Source: Trichormus sp. M33_DOE_039
Lineage (GTDB): Bacteria; Cyanobacteriota; Cyanobacteriia; Cyanobacteriales; Nostocaceae
Direction of reading: 5' to 3'
Assembly (NCBI GenBank): GCA_015296085.1
Contig: DVDT01000075.1
Location: 31,652 to 95,651, forward strand
Length of the DNA stretch: 64,000 nt
In this document: piece by piece, positions 51,419 to 60,777 of the stretch
How the letters are laid out: every line of letters begins with the position of its first letter
Numbering within the stretch: position 1 is the first letter of the stretch
Translations under genes and position numbers: made by a program
Notes under the pieces: generated by a model
The model's input: only the letters and a program-made list of their open reading frames with translations
The model's database searches: none
Told to the model about the DNA's origin: nothing

Positions 51419-53584
51419 ATGGCTACTCCAACTGTTAAAAAAAATACTAATCAATCTAACCGTACTAAAAATCCAGCCAAAACTAATTCGCTAGTCACAA
51501 GACGCTTTGCTGCTTGGACGGCAGAAATGACGCTGTTGTTGGCTAGTGGGCTAGTTCCCTTTGGGTTGGGTGTGTACGCCAACTCTCGCAGCGATCTCAA
51601 TCGAGTGCCACTTAACCCTGTACTAGTAGTAACAGAAAGAGCGATCGCTCGTCCGTTGGCTTTACCTGCTAGCTATGGCATTCGTAATGTGGCATGGCCG
51701 ACTAATTTCCTTTGGACAATTGCTTTATTTGCTCCCACAGTCCTGTCTTGGTGGCAATTATATTTACTGGCAAAAACAGGCAGTACCTTACCTAAGCGTT
51801 GGTTTGGTATCAAGGTGGTCAATGAAGAAGGAACGCCTCCAGGTTTAGCAGCTGTGTTTGTTCGGGAAGGTATTGGCCGCTTAACTGTGCCTATGTCCAT
51901 TGCCTACATTCTCTGGCGTTATAGCTTTGCTTTCCCCAATTTAGGTTTATTCACTTCTCTAGCAGTATTAATGATCCTAGGGGAAGGTTTAGCTTTACCT
52001 TCACGCCGAGGACGTAAAGCTTTGCATGATTGGTTAGCAGGTACTTGTGTCATCGATGCCCACCGTCCTGCCGTTTCAGCAGATGTGGCAGCTAGTGGGC
52101 GCAGTTTACCTGCTACTAGTGGTTCAACTATCGCACGAGAAGAAAATGAAGCACTAACGACAGCCGCAATGGCCATTACTTCAGACAACAGCAGTTTAGT
52201 GTCATTGTGGCGGCGGATGCAGCAAAACCCCAATTTAACCTTGTTTGGGGTAGCCCTGACGAGTATGACGGCGGTGCTGGCTACTTTAATCGGCACACAA
52301 GTCTATCTCCAAAGTCAGCAAAGCAATCGGGAGTCGCAAAAAATCAATAGTCAACAATTTTTGGCACTCGTCAAACAATTGAGTCCTGATTCTACGGCTA
52401 CTATTGCAGAACGCCAAAGCTTAATTCTGGCTATGGGTAGTCTCAATGATCAACAGTCTATCCAGTTTTTAACGGATATGATGGTCAATGAAAGCAACCC
52501 TATTTTGATAGATACAATTCAACAAGCACTTACTAGTATAGGTATTCCCGCAATTCCCGAATTACACAACAAAAATCAGTTTTTGGCGGGTGAGTTGCAG
52601 TCTGTCAATAACACATCCTCGGAACGGGAGATCAAACAAAAGCGGTTACAAATTAACCAGCAAACTATTAACAAAATTCTCAGTGTATATGGTGGGAAAG
52701 CCCAAAATCTTGATCTGAGTCGCATCCAGCTAGGGCAAAGCGGTACTCCTGGGAGTTCATTCTTTAGCTTGGTTCTCGATAACACTGATTTATCAGGAAT
52801 CAAGTTGAAATCAGCCAATCTCAATCAAGCTAATTTTAAAGGTAGCCGTTTCCGTAGTCCTGGTGAAGACGGGCGTTTAGACACTTATGATGATGTAATA
52901 TCTGATTTAACTCAAGCTCAGATGAAACAAGCTAATTTCACTGATGCTAACCTCAGTCGTGTGATTATGACTGGTAGTGATTTAAGTCGTGCTACCCTCA
53001 ACAGAGCAAATTTAGCTAATGCCCGCTTAGTTGGTGCTAACCTCAGCAGTAGTCAGTTAGTAGGGGCTGATTTACGTGGCGCAGTTCTAGAAAATGCTAG
53101 CCTGACGGGAGCAGACCTAGGAGACGCTAAATTTAAAGATGCAAACTTGTATGGTGCGCGTCTTGGTCGCGTGATTGCGATCGGTACGCAATTATCATTT
53201 GCTAACTTAACTAAAACTGATTGGCAAGCTTCAGATTTATCTGGCGCAGACTTAGAACGGGCTAATCTCAGCAATGCTAACTTAAGTGCCACACGTCTGA
53301 CGGGTGCGATTTTAAGATCTGCCCAGTTAGAAAATGCTAATTTGCAAAATGCTGACTTGAGTTTGGTTGATTTACGGGGTGCAAACGTCGCTGGTGCTGA
53401 TTTCCAAGGGGCAATTCTTACCCCTAATAGACAAGATCCAGCAGATCAATTTGTTCAAACCCCAGATATCGGTTCAGTCTCGGCGGTAGTTAAAGGCGTA
53501 GACTTTTCCCAAGCTAAAAATTTAGACCCTAGACAAATTGCTTACATTTGTACTCAAGGCGGCCTGCATCCCCGGTGTCCGTAG
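51419..53584 (+). CDS. RDD-domain membrane protein with C-terminal pentapeptide repeats
   Basis: A 721-residue protein. The N-terminal part (about 25-215) is an RDD domain: RRFAAWTAEMTLLLASG, three or four membrane helices, KRWFGIKVVNEEGTPPGLAAV and REGIGR. A further hydrophobic helix lies at about 275-297. The region 320-380 resembles a short HEAT-like segment (QFLTDMMVNESNPILIDTIQQ). From about 440 to 690 come pentapeptide repeats (LSGIKLKSANLNQANFKGSR and many ADLSxANL units), ending IAYICTQGGLHPRCP. The repeats form a right-handed quadrilateral helix in family structures. Function is unknown; a membrane-anchored binding scaffold is the simplest reading. A strong palindrome follows the stop. 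Confidence 0.82.
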   Translation: MATPTVKKNTNQSNRTKNPAKTNSLVTRRFAAWTAEMTLLLASGLVPFGLGVYANSRSDLNRVPLNPVLVVTERAIARPLALPASYGIRNVAWPTNFLWTIALFAPTVLSWWQLYLLAKTGSTLPKRWFGIKVVNEEGTPPGLAAVFVREGIGRLTVPMSIAYILWRYSFAFPNLGLFTSLAVLMILGEGLALPSRRGRKALHDWLAGTCVIDAHRPAVSADVAASGRSLPATSGSTIAREENEALTTAAMAITSDNSSLVSLWRRMQQNPNLTLFGVALTSMTAVLATLIGTQVYLQSQQSNRESQKINSQQFLALVKQLSPDSTATIAERQSLILAMGSLNDQQSIQFLTDMMVNESNPILIDTIQQALTSIGIPAIPELHNKNQFLAGELQSVNNTSSEREIKQKRLQINQQTINKILSVYGGKAQNLDLSRIQLGQSGTPGSSFFSLVLDNTDLSGIKLKSANLNQANFKGSRFRSPGEDGRLDTYDDVISDLTQAQMKQANFTDANLSRVIMTGSDLSRATLNRANLANARLVGANLSSSQLVGADLRGAVLENASLTGADLGDAKFKDANLYGARLGRVIAIGTQLSFANLTKTDWQASDLSGADLERANLSNANLSATRLTGAILRSAQLENANLQNADLSLVDLRGANVAGADFQGAILTPNRQDPADQFVQTPDIGSVSAVVKGVDFSQAKNLDPRQIAYICTQGGLHPRCP

Positions 53585-53677
53585 ATTCGCAATTGTTTAA
53601 GACAGAGGCAGAAAGCAGTCCGAAGCAGTGAAAGTTGGAATGCTTTTTGCCTTATTGCCCTCAATCATAGATGAGTT

Positions 53678-53705
53678 GGGCTGGGGAGCGATCGCTCCCC
53701 AGCCC
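53678..53705. terminator. 28-bp perfect palindrome between convergent genes
   Basis: A perfect palindrome whose arms read GGGCTGGGGAGCGA and TCGCTCCCCAGCCC. It contains the HIP1 octamer GCGATCGC at its centre (53688-53695) and is followed by TTCTTTTT on the plus strand. It lies between the convergent RDD-pentapeptide and amylase genes and probably terminates the plus-strand transcript. Confidence 0.7.
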
Positions 53706-53734
53706 TTCTTTTTAGCTGTATTTATGGGTGGATG

Positions 53735-55675
53735 TTAAGATTCCCTACCTGATGCCCAGGTATCACGCCACTTCACTGTGCCTTCTTTAGCAACTACCCA
53801 ACGACGATTTAAAGTGTTTTCCCGTAAAGGCGATCGCCCCTCACGCCACAGGGCATATTTATAACTAATGAGTTTGCCTGCACTTTCGTCAAAAGGAATC
53901 TCTGCAAACCAAGTATTCGCATTGATATATTCCAAGGGATAAGCTTTGCTGATATCCCAGTTACCCAACTCTGGACAATCACCAACAACTACGATGGTTT
54001 CACCTGGTTGGGTATGCACGCCGTTGAGTTGAGCGCGCACAATGGTTTGCGCCTTCACCCGTTCGCCGACATGACTTAAGACTACTACTCCCCGTTCTGC
54101 AATTTGGAGATTGTAAATTTTACCGTCTTTGACTTCAAATTTATTGCGAGTCAGCGCACAAGTGTGTTCACCGTCTGGTAAGTCTGTTTCTACTTCTGGC
54201 AAGATGACATCTCCGCCCCGGTTCAGAGCGACAAAGCACACAGAAGAACGATAACGGCGGACATAACAATAAACATCTGGAGTTAAATATTTTTGCCACT
54301 GGCTACCCATTGATACAGATGGATTTAACCGCCGGATACCAGATAGCAATCTGATATATCGATAAACATCAGTATCTTTATCCCAATTTTCCATCATGGG
54401 GCGGTTATATGGGTCATTACCGCCATTGGTATCATTGTGCAAATATTGTTCTGTGCCGTAATAGATACAAGGAATACCTCGTGAGGTCATAATTAAAGCG
54501 ATCGCTACCTTCAACATCGCTGGGTCGGGGTTGAGGGATTGGAAGCGCGGCATATCATGATTATCAATGAAGGTGATTAACTCTGTCGCCCCGTTGTAGC
54601 GATAATCTTGATCCAGTACTTCTTGGATGAGATGAAATCCTCCTTCTGCACCTTGGGCTAAAGCAGCACGAATTGCCACACATAAGCCAAAATCGAGAAT
54701 CGTCATACCCGAATTGTTGGCAAATTCCACCGAGCGATCGTCGCTAGCATGACTGTAAATCCACTCACCAAAAATAAATACATCTGGTTTGTGATTATAC
54801 ATATCGCCAGTGAATTCTTGCCAAAACCAGATGGGCATATGTTTGACTGTATCTACCCGCAGTGCATCTACACCCCGGTCTAGCCATTGCTTAATTGCCG
54901 ACTTGATATATTGACGGTACTCACTATTGTTTTCATTAAAAGTAGCTAAACCGCAAAGTTCACAGTTCTGCACTTGCCAATCATCTTCCCAGTCTTGCAC
55001 TTCACCATAGTGGTGATACCAATGATTGACATCATCATTGAAGTCAGCAATTTTGACCCCATCATCATAGAGTTCACCTTTGCTACCGCTAGTATCAGGA
55101 CTGCTATGGTTACAGACAATATCCAAAACCAGCTTCATTTTCCGCTTGTGTAATTCTTCAATGAGGCGGTCAAAAGTCGTATTTCTGGTTTCTTGAGTAT
55201 TATTTAATGAAGGGTCTTCTCCATCGCCAATATAGCGGGGATTCAGCCGCTTAAAATCTTTTGTCCAATAGCCGTGCATGGCGGCATTGCCAACAAATAA
55301 TTCTTCAACTTGTTCAAACAAAGGAGTTAACCAAACTGCGGTTACTCCCATATCTTTTAAGTAATCTAATTTATCGATGACTCCTTGCAAATCACCACCC
55401 CAATACTTACCCCAATCTTCCCCTTGAGGATCATAAAGTTCGGGATTATTACCTTCACTATTTTTGGGATCGCCATCATAAAAGCGATCTACCACTAGGA
55501 AGTAAATAGTTTCTTGGCGAAATTCAATATCTCTAGTGTAAAGAAACTCTAAGTCTATTTCTGTTTCTGATGAGGGTGTTTCTATTAACGCTTGTACTTC
55601 AGCATTGGCATTTTCTACTTGATATTGTTCTTCAGAAAAGAGTGATGGTGGTGTTTTTACCATAATAAAATGCAA
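53735..55675 (-). CDS. alpha-amylase family glycoside hydrolase (GH13) with starch-binding domain
   Basis: A 646-residue enzyme. The GH13 regions are LVLDIVCNHSS (about 187), GVDALRVDTVKHM with the nucleophile Asp at about 274, FIFGEWI with the general acid Glu at about 302, and FIDNHDM with the third acid at about 372. After a beta-domain, residues of about 545-646 form a CBM20-type starch-binding domain (VVVGDCPELGNWDISKAYPL, TWFAEIPFD). There is no signal peptide, so the enzyme probably acts on internal glycogen or maltodextrins, and the divergent treZ-treY-treH cluster uses such substrates. Its exact product (maltodextrin or cyclodextrin) cannot be read from sequence. Confidence 0.9.
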   Translation of the reverse strand: MHFIMVKTPPSLFSEEQYQVENANAEVQALIETPSSETEIDLEFLYTRDIEFRQETIYFLVVDRFYDGDPKNSEGNNPELYDPQGEDWGKYWGGDLQGVIDKLDYLKDMGVTAVWLTPLFEQVEELFVGNAAMHGYWTKDFKRLNPRYIGDGEDPSLNNTQETRNTTFDRLIEELHKRKMKLVLDIVCNHSSPDTSGSKGELYDDGVKIADFNDDVNHWYHHYGEVQDWEDDWQVQNCELCGLATFNENNSEYRQYIKSAIKQWLDRGVDALRVDTVKHMPIWFWQEFTGDMYNHKPDVFIFGEWIYSHASDDRSVEFANNSGMTILDFGLCVAIRAALAQGAEGGFHLIQEVLDQDYRYNGATELITFIDNHDMPRFQSLNPDPAMLKVAIALIMTSRGIPCIYYGTEQYLHNDTNGGNDPYNRPMMENWDKDTDVYRYIRLLSGIRRLNPSVSMGSQWQKYLTPDVYCYVRRYRSSVCFVALNRGGDVILPEVETDLPDGEHTCALTRNKFEVKDGKIYNLQIAERGVVVLSHVGERVKAQTIVRAQLNGVHTQPGETIVVVGDCPELGNWDISKAYPLEYINANTWFAEIPFDESAGKLISYKYALWREGRSPLRENTLNRRWVVAKEGTVKWRDTWASGRES

Positions 55676-56038
55676 TTTTTAATGCGATATAGAGTTATGT
55701 ATTAGATACAGTACAAAAATGTACTCGTGTATTTTTCAAGACCATAGGTATTATCTAATTAAAAATTATTTTCCAACATCTATCTTTGGGTGAGTAGAGA
55801 TGAAGCACTCTCCAAAGCTGATATTAAGCCAGATCCCAGACTTTTTTGAAAAGTCTGGGATCTGAAGCCTTGTACTTATCCTACTTTTAGCTATGGATAA
55901 ATATGTCTTTTGGTTCTAGTAAATTGACTGAGAAACAGACAATGATTCTATTTGTCACACTCATAAAAAGTGTGTAATTAATGACATTTGCTATTGGCAA
56001 ACTTTCATCGAGAAAATTATTTAACGGGAGGATGCTGC
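55676..56038. other. divergent promoter region between amylase and treZ
   Basis: About 360 bp, AT-rich. It contains a 15-bp perfect hairpin at 55831-55863 (separate entry) and, close to treZ, a strong ribosome site. No binding site of a known regulator is evident. Confidence 0.5.
55831..55863. repeat. 15-bp perfect hairpin, dispersed type
   Basis: AGATCCCAGACTTTT (55831-55845) and AAAAGTCTGGGATCT (55849-55863) pair perfectly around a 3-nt loop. The hairpin resembles that at 8109-8145 in the AAAAGTCTG part. It is not next to a stop codon, so it is less likely to be a simple terminator. Confidence 0.65.
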
Positions 56039-56041
56039 GTG
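56026..56041 (+). promoter_or_regulatory. ribosome binding site and GTG start of treZ
   Basis: GGGAGG (56026-56031) lies about 8 nt before the GTG at 56039-56041. This fixes the treZ start at GTG and rules out the upstream TTG at 55988 and the out-of-frame ATG at 56032. Confidence 0.75.
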
Positions 56042-57859
56042 AAAATTGGCGCGCACTACTTAGGTAACGGAGAATGTGAGTTTACTGTTTGGTCTCCCAC
56101 ATTAAACAGCGTTGCAGTAGAGATTTTAACGCCAGAAAAGCAGTTAATTCCGCTGAAACCTCAAGCAGAGGGATACTGGCAGCTAAAAGTGAATGATGTG
56201 TATCCAGGTACACTTTATCGATATAGATTAAATGGACAAAAAGCTTTTGCTGACCCAGCTTCTCAGTTTCAACCCCAGGGAGTCCACGGTGCTTCTCAAG
56301 TTATTGATCATCAGTTTGAGTGGACAGATGCAGCCTGGGCTGGTATTCCCTTGGAATCAATGATTTTCTATGAACTGCATGTGGGGACATTCACGCTGGA
56401 AGGAACTTTTGCGGCGATTATTCCTCGTTTACCAGAACTACGGGAGTTAGGAATTAACGCCATTGAAGTTATGCCGATCGCGCAATTTCCAGGTGACGAT
56501 CATATTGAGCCGAATTTGGCATACCGCAACTGGGGGTATGATGGCGTTTACCTTTATGCTGTACAGAATTCCTACGGTAGCCCAGCTGATTTAAAGCGAT
56601 TTGTGAATGCTTGCCATGAACATGGGATTGCTGTGGTTTTGGATGTAGTTTATAACCACTTCGGCCCAGAAGGTAATTATATGGGTGAGTTTGCACCCTA
56701 TTTTACTAAAACATACAAGACTCCTTGGGGCAACGCCATGAATTTTGATGACGCTCATAGCCAAGGTGTGCGAAATTATTTTATTCAAAACGCGCTGTAT
56801 TGGTTGAGAGAGTTTCACATAGATGCGTTGCGACTGGATGCAATTCAGGCAATTTATGATTTGGGCGCAAAGCATTTTTTGTGGGAATTGGCGGAAGTTG
56901 TGCATAACTTCTCTGATGGAGAGACATGGAAACGCTATTTAATTGCTGAAAGTGACCTGAATAATCCGCAAGTGATTCGTCCGCCTGAATTGGGTGGCTA
57001 TGGAATTGATGCCCAGTGGAGTGATGATTTTCATCACGCATTGCACACACTGTTAACAGGCGATCGCCAAGGTTATTATCAAGACTTCGGGAAGTGTGCT
57101 GATTTAGCCAAAGCTTACCAAGATACGTTTGTCTACGATTGGCGGTATGCTCCCCATCGGCGGCGATTTCATGGCATCTCTTGCCGCGATCGCCCATTAT
57201 CTCAGTTTTCAGTATGTATTCAAAATCATGACCAAATCGGCAATCAAATGCAAGGGGAACGCTTAAGCGAGCGGATTTCTTTTGCAGGTTTGAAATTAGC
57301 GGCTGGTGCGGTGTTGTTGTCACCTTACTTACCGTTACTCTTCATGGGTGAAGAATATGGCGACACTGCACCTTTTATCTATTTTGTTAGTCACTCTGAC
57401 CCCGATTTGATTCAAGCTGTGCGTGCTGGACGCAAACAAGAGTTTGAGGCGTTCCACTATGCGGAAGACCCACCAGACCCAGAATCTGCAGAAACTTTCT
57501 TGCAGTGTAAACTTAACTGGGAATTACGCCACCAAGGCCAGCACAAGGTTTTATGGGATTGGTATCGTCAGTTAATTCATTTACGCAAGACTCATCCGGC
57601 GTTGTTGAACTATGACCGCGAAAGTATTGCAGCAACTAGCGATGAAGATAAAAAAGTAGTTTTCGTGCGGCGTTGGTGCAAATCCAGGGAAGTGGTATTG
57701 GCGATGAATTTTAACGTGTCGTCTGTGGCGGTAAGTTTACCAATTCAGCAGAGTGCGCGGAAGTTATTAGATTCAGGTTCTCAAGCTTCAGAGAATTTGT
57801 CTGTGGGGGATGAGGTTGTTTTAGAGGCTATGAGTTTGGTTTTGTATGAGGTTGTTTAA
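56039..57859 (+). CDS. treZ: malto-oligosyltrehalose trehalohydrolase
   Basis: A 606-residue GH13 enzyme (from GTG 56039). The N-terminal beta-domain (KIGAHYLGNGECEFTVWSP) is of the branching-enzyme type. The catalytic core has MIFYELHVGTFT, AVVLDVVYNHFGPEGNYM, DALRLDAIQAI with the nucleophile Asp, LIAESDLN with the acid Glu, and FIQNHDQIGNQ-type text (VCIQNHDQIGNQ). It hydrolyses the alpha-1,4 bond next to the terminal trehalose unit of maltooligosyltrehalose and releases trehalose. The treY gene follows 52 bp later. The pair forms the TreY-TreZ route from glycogen or maltodextrin to trehalose. Confidence 0.95.
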   Translation: MKIGAHYLGNGECEFTVWSPTLNSVAVEILTPEKQLIPLKPQAEGYWQLKVNDVYPGTLYRYRLNGQKAFADPASQFQPQGVHGASQVIDHQFEWTDAAWAGIPLESMIFYELHVGTFTLEGTFAAIIPRLPELRELGINAIEVMPIAQFPGDDHIEPNLAYRNWGYDGVYLYAVQNSYGSPADLKRFVNACHEHGIAVVLDVVYNHFGPEGNYMGEFAPYFTKTYKTPWGNAMNFDDAHSQGVRNYFIQNALYWLREFHIDALRLDAIQAIYDLGAKHFLWELAEVVHNFSDGETWKRYLIAESDLNNPQVIRPPELGGYGIDAQWSDDFHHALHTLLTGDRQGYYQDFGKCADLAKAYQDTFVYDWRYAPHRRRFHGISCRDRPLSQFSVCIQNHDQIGNQMQGERLSERISFAGLKLAAGAVLLSPYLPLLFMGEEYGDTAPFIYFVSHSDPDLIQAVRAGRKQEFEAFHYAEDPPDPESAETFLQCKLNWELRHQGQHKVLWDWYRQLIHLRKTHPALLNYDRESIAATSDEDKKVVFVRRWCKSREVVLAMNFNVSSVAVSLPIQQSARKLLDSGSQASENLSVGDEVVLEAMSLVLYEVV

Positions 57860-57911
57860 CGCAGAGATACGCGGAGTTTTTTTCGGGTCTATTTATATCA
57901 AGTGAAAATTT

Positions 57912-60677
57912 ATGCGAATACCCCAAGCAACTTATAGAATTCAGTTTACACCCCAATTTGGTTTCGATCATGCTAGAGCGATCGCCTCCTATTTATCAGA
58001 TTTAGGGATTTCTGATTTGTATGCTTCCCCTATTTTCAAGGCTAGAACTGACAGTACACATGGCTACGATGTGGTAGATGCTACACAATTAAATCCCCAG
58101 TTAGGAACTACTGAGGCTTTTGAGGCGTTAGTTGCTCAATTACAGTCTCTTAATATGGGTTGGTTACAAGATATTGTGCCTAATCATATGGCTTATAGTA
58201 GCGAAAATCCTTACTTAATGGATGTGTTGGAACATGGCGCAGATTCTAGCTATACCGACTACTTTGATGTATGTTGGAATTCTCCATTTGCTAATAGTCA
58301 AGAGCGGATTCTCGCTCCTTTGTTGGGAGATTTTTATGGTGAAGCTCTCGAAAAAGGTGATATTCAACTGCAATATGGGCAGAATGGTTTAACTGTTAAT
58401 TACTACAGTTTAAAATTGCCATTGCGTTTAGAGTCTTACACTAAATTTATTAGTTACAATCTCGGTAAACTCACACGCACATTAGGCAGAAATCATCCTG
58501 ATTTTATTAAACTTTTAGGTGTTCTCTATATTCTTAAAAGTGTTCCCTCAGAAGTTGCAGGTAAACAACGTCAAGACCAAATCACTTTTATCAAAGGTTT
58601 GATTTGGGAACTTTACAGTACTAATGATCATATACATGAATTCATTACCGAAAATCTCAGCATCTTTAATGGAGAACCAGGTAATTCTGAAAGTTTTAAT
58701 TTACTAGATGATTTACTCAATGATCAGTTTTACCGTCTCGCCTTCTGGAAGGTTGGGGCGGAGGAAATGAACTATCGTCGTTTCTTTACTGTGAACGAAC
58801 TCATTTCTGTGAAAGTTGAAGAAATGCGAGTGTTTAATAATACTCATAGTTTAATTCACAAGTTGGTGGAAGAGGGAGTATTCACTGGTTTAAGAATTGA
58901 TCATATTGATGGGCTATATAACCCAACGCAGTATTTAGAACGGCTGCGGGATAAAATGGGTGATATCTATATCACTGTTGAGAAGATTTTGGAACTAACG
59001 GAAGATTTACCAAACAATTGGCAGATTCAAGGCACTTCAGGTTATGATTTTTTGAATTATATAAATGGTGTATTTTGTCAATCTCAAAATCAACAATTAT
59101 TTGATAAAATTTATCATTCATTTATAGGTTCACGCTTTGATTATCCATTACTTGTACAGGAGAAAAAACATCTAATTCTAGAAAAGAATTTAGCAGGTGA
59201 TGTTGATAATCTCGCGATTTTGCTGAAGAATATTGCCAGTAAATATCGCTATGGTAATGACTTTACATTGAATGGATTAAAACGAGCGATCGCAGAAGTT
59301 TTAATGTTATTCCCCATCTATCGCACATATATCACCCCCGATGCAATTCCAGATAGTGATCAGACCTGCATTCAAGAAGTAATTAACACAGCTAGAAAAC
59401 AAGTACCACTTTTACAGCACGAAATGAACTTTTTAGAAAAAGTCATGCTGTTGCAATTTGATGAATCTCTCACCCAAACAGAACGGGAACAATGGATATA
59501 TTTTGTGTTGCGGATGCAGCAATACACTGGCCCACTCATGGCTAAAGGTGTAGAAGATACTACCCTATATGTTTACAACCGTCTACTTTCACTTAATGAA
59601 GTCGGCGGAAATCCTAGCCATTTTGGTATTACTATTGAACAATTTCATAGCTTCAACCAACAGCACCAAACGAACTGGCCTCACACCATGAACGCCACAG
59701 CCACCCATGACACCAAGCGCGGTGAAGATGTCAGAGCTAGGTTAAATGTGTTGTCAGAAATCCCCCATGAATGGGAAGAAAAAGTAAATAGATGGAGTGA
59801 ATTCAATCAACAACATCGTAGTCTGGTTGATCGCAACGATGAATATTTTCTCTATCAAACTCTGGTAGGTGCGTTTCCCTTTGCAGAACATGAACAAGCA
59901 TCCTTTGTGCAACGGGTGCAAGAATATATGATTAAAGCCATTCGGGAAGCGAAAGTTCATACTGCATGGTTGCGTCCCGATCATGAATACGAAACCGCTT
60001 GTACCACTTTTATTCAGAAAGTCCTTGACCCCAACTTATCAGCAGAATTTTTAGATAATTTCCGCCCTTTCCAGCAAAAAATTGCTGAATATGGCATCTT
60101 TAATTCCCTGTCGCAAACTCTCCTCAAGATTGCTGCTCCTGGTGTACCCGACTTCTACCAAGGAACAGAACTCTGGGATTTAAGTTTAGTTGATCCAGAC
60201 AATCGCCGCCCCGTAGATTTTGAATTAAGACGTAGTTACTTGAGTTCCATCCAAGAACAAATTAAAACCGATATTCTCAGCTTAATTGCCGAACTATTGA
60301 CCAATAAAACCGACGGTAGAATCAAACTGTTTTTAACACTGCAAGCACTCAAAGCCAGAACAAAATATCTCTCATTATTCCAAAACGGCGAATATATCCC
60401 CCTACAAATTCAAGGAACTCACGCCAACCATATCATCGCCTTTGCCAGACAATATAACAATCAAACAGCGATCGCCATTGTCCCCCGTTTCCTTTCCACC
60501 CTCATCCAAGTGGGAGAACCCCCATTAGGTGAGTCCGTATGGCAAGATACACACCTAAAACTCCCCTCCAAAACTTGGCGAAACCTCCTCACCCACCAAA
60601 CCCTACAGCCCCAAAACACCCTACCCATCGCCACCGCCCTCTCCCACTTCCCAGTAGCCTTATTAGTCGCTGAATAA
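57912..60677 (+). CDS. treY: maltooligosyltrehalose synthase
   Basis: A 921-residue GH13 enzyme, close to the usual TreY length. Motifs: RIPQATYRIQFTPQFGFDHA, DLYASPIFKARTDSTHGYDVVD, QDIVPNHMAYSSENPYLMD, and TGLRIDHIDGLYNPTQYL with the catalytic acid. Later text GPLMAKGVEDTTLYVYNRLL and PGVPDFYQGTELWDLSLVDPDNRRPVDF is characteristic of the family. It rearranges the reducing-end alpha-1,4 bond of maltooligosaccharides to alpha,alpha-1,1, which gives maltooligosyltrehalose. The product goes to TreZ, encoded just upstream. Confidence 0.96.
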   Translation: MRIPQATYRIQFTPQFGFDHARAIASYLSDLGISDLYASPIFKARTDSTHGYDVVDATQLNPQLGTTEAFEALVAQLQSLNMGWLQDIVPNHMAYSSENPYLMDVLEHGADSSYTDYFDVCWNSPFANSQERILAPLLGDFYGEALEKGDIQLQYGQNGLTVNYYSLKLPLRLESYTKFISYNLGKLTRTLGRNHPDFIKLLGVLYILKSVPSEVAGKQRQDQITFIKGLIWELYSTNDHIHEFITENLSIFNGEPGNSESFNLLDDLLNDQFYRLAFWKVGAEEMNYRRFFTVNELISVKVEEMRVFNNTHSLIHKLVEEGVFTGLRIDHIDGLYNPTQYLERLRDKMGDIYITVEKILELTEDLPNNWQIQGTSGYDFLNYINGVFCQSQNQQLFDKIYHSFIGSRFDYPLLVQEKKHLILEKNLAGDVDNLAILLKNIASKYRYGNDFTLNGLKRAIAEVLMLFPIYRTYITPDAIPDSDQTCIQEVINTARKQVPLLQHEMNFLEKVMLLQFDESLTQTEREQWIYFVLRMQQYTGPLMAKGVEDTTLYVYNRLLSLNEVGGNPSHFGITIEQFHSFNQQHQTNWPHTMNATATHDTKRGEDVRARLNVLSEIPHEWEEKVNRWSEFNQQHRSLVDRNDEYFLYQTLVGAFPFAEHEQASFVQRVQEYMIKAIREAKVHTAWLRPDHEYETACTTFIQKVLDPNLSAEFLDNFRPFQQKIAEYGIFNSLSQTLLKIAAPGVPDFYQGTELWDLSLVDPDNRRPVDFELRRSYLSSIQEQIKTDILSLIAELLTNKTDGRIKLFLTLQALKARTKYLSLFQNGEYIPLQIQGTHANHIIAFARQYNNQTAIAIVPRFLSTLIQVGEPPLGESVWQDTHLKLPSKTWRNLLTHQTLQPQNTLPIATALSHFPVALLVAE

Positions 60678-60777
60678 CCCTTTCCTTCCTCCTTTGCGCC
60701 TTTGCGTGGCGGACACTTTGCTCAAGTCTGGCATTGCCCGCCCACGCAAGTGTCCTCCTCTGCGTGAGCCAAAACCC
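60678..60777. repeat. short repeat spacer between treY and treH
   Basis: The gap holds CTTTGCGTGGCGGACACTTTGC and, after 36 bp, a partly inverted GCAAGTGTCCTCCTCTGCGTG, which can pair in part. Similar CTCTGCGTG/TTTGCG text occurs at 48847 and 57862. It belongs to the dispersed intergenic repeats of this genome. Confidence 0.55.
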
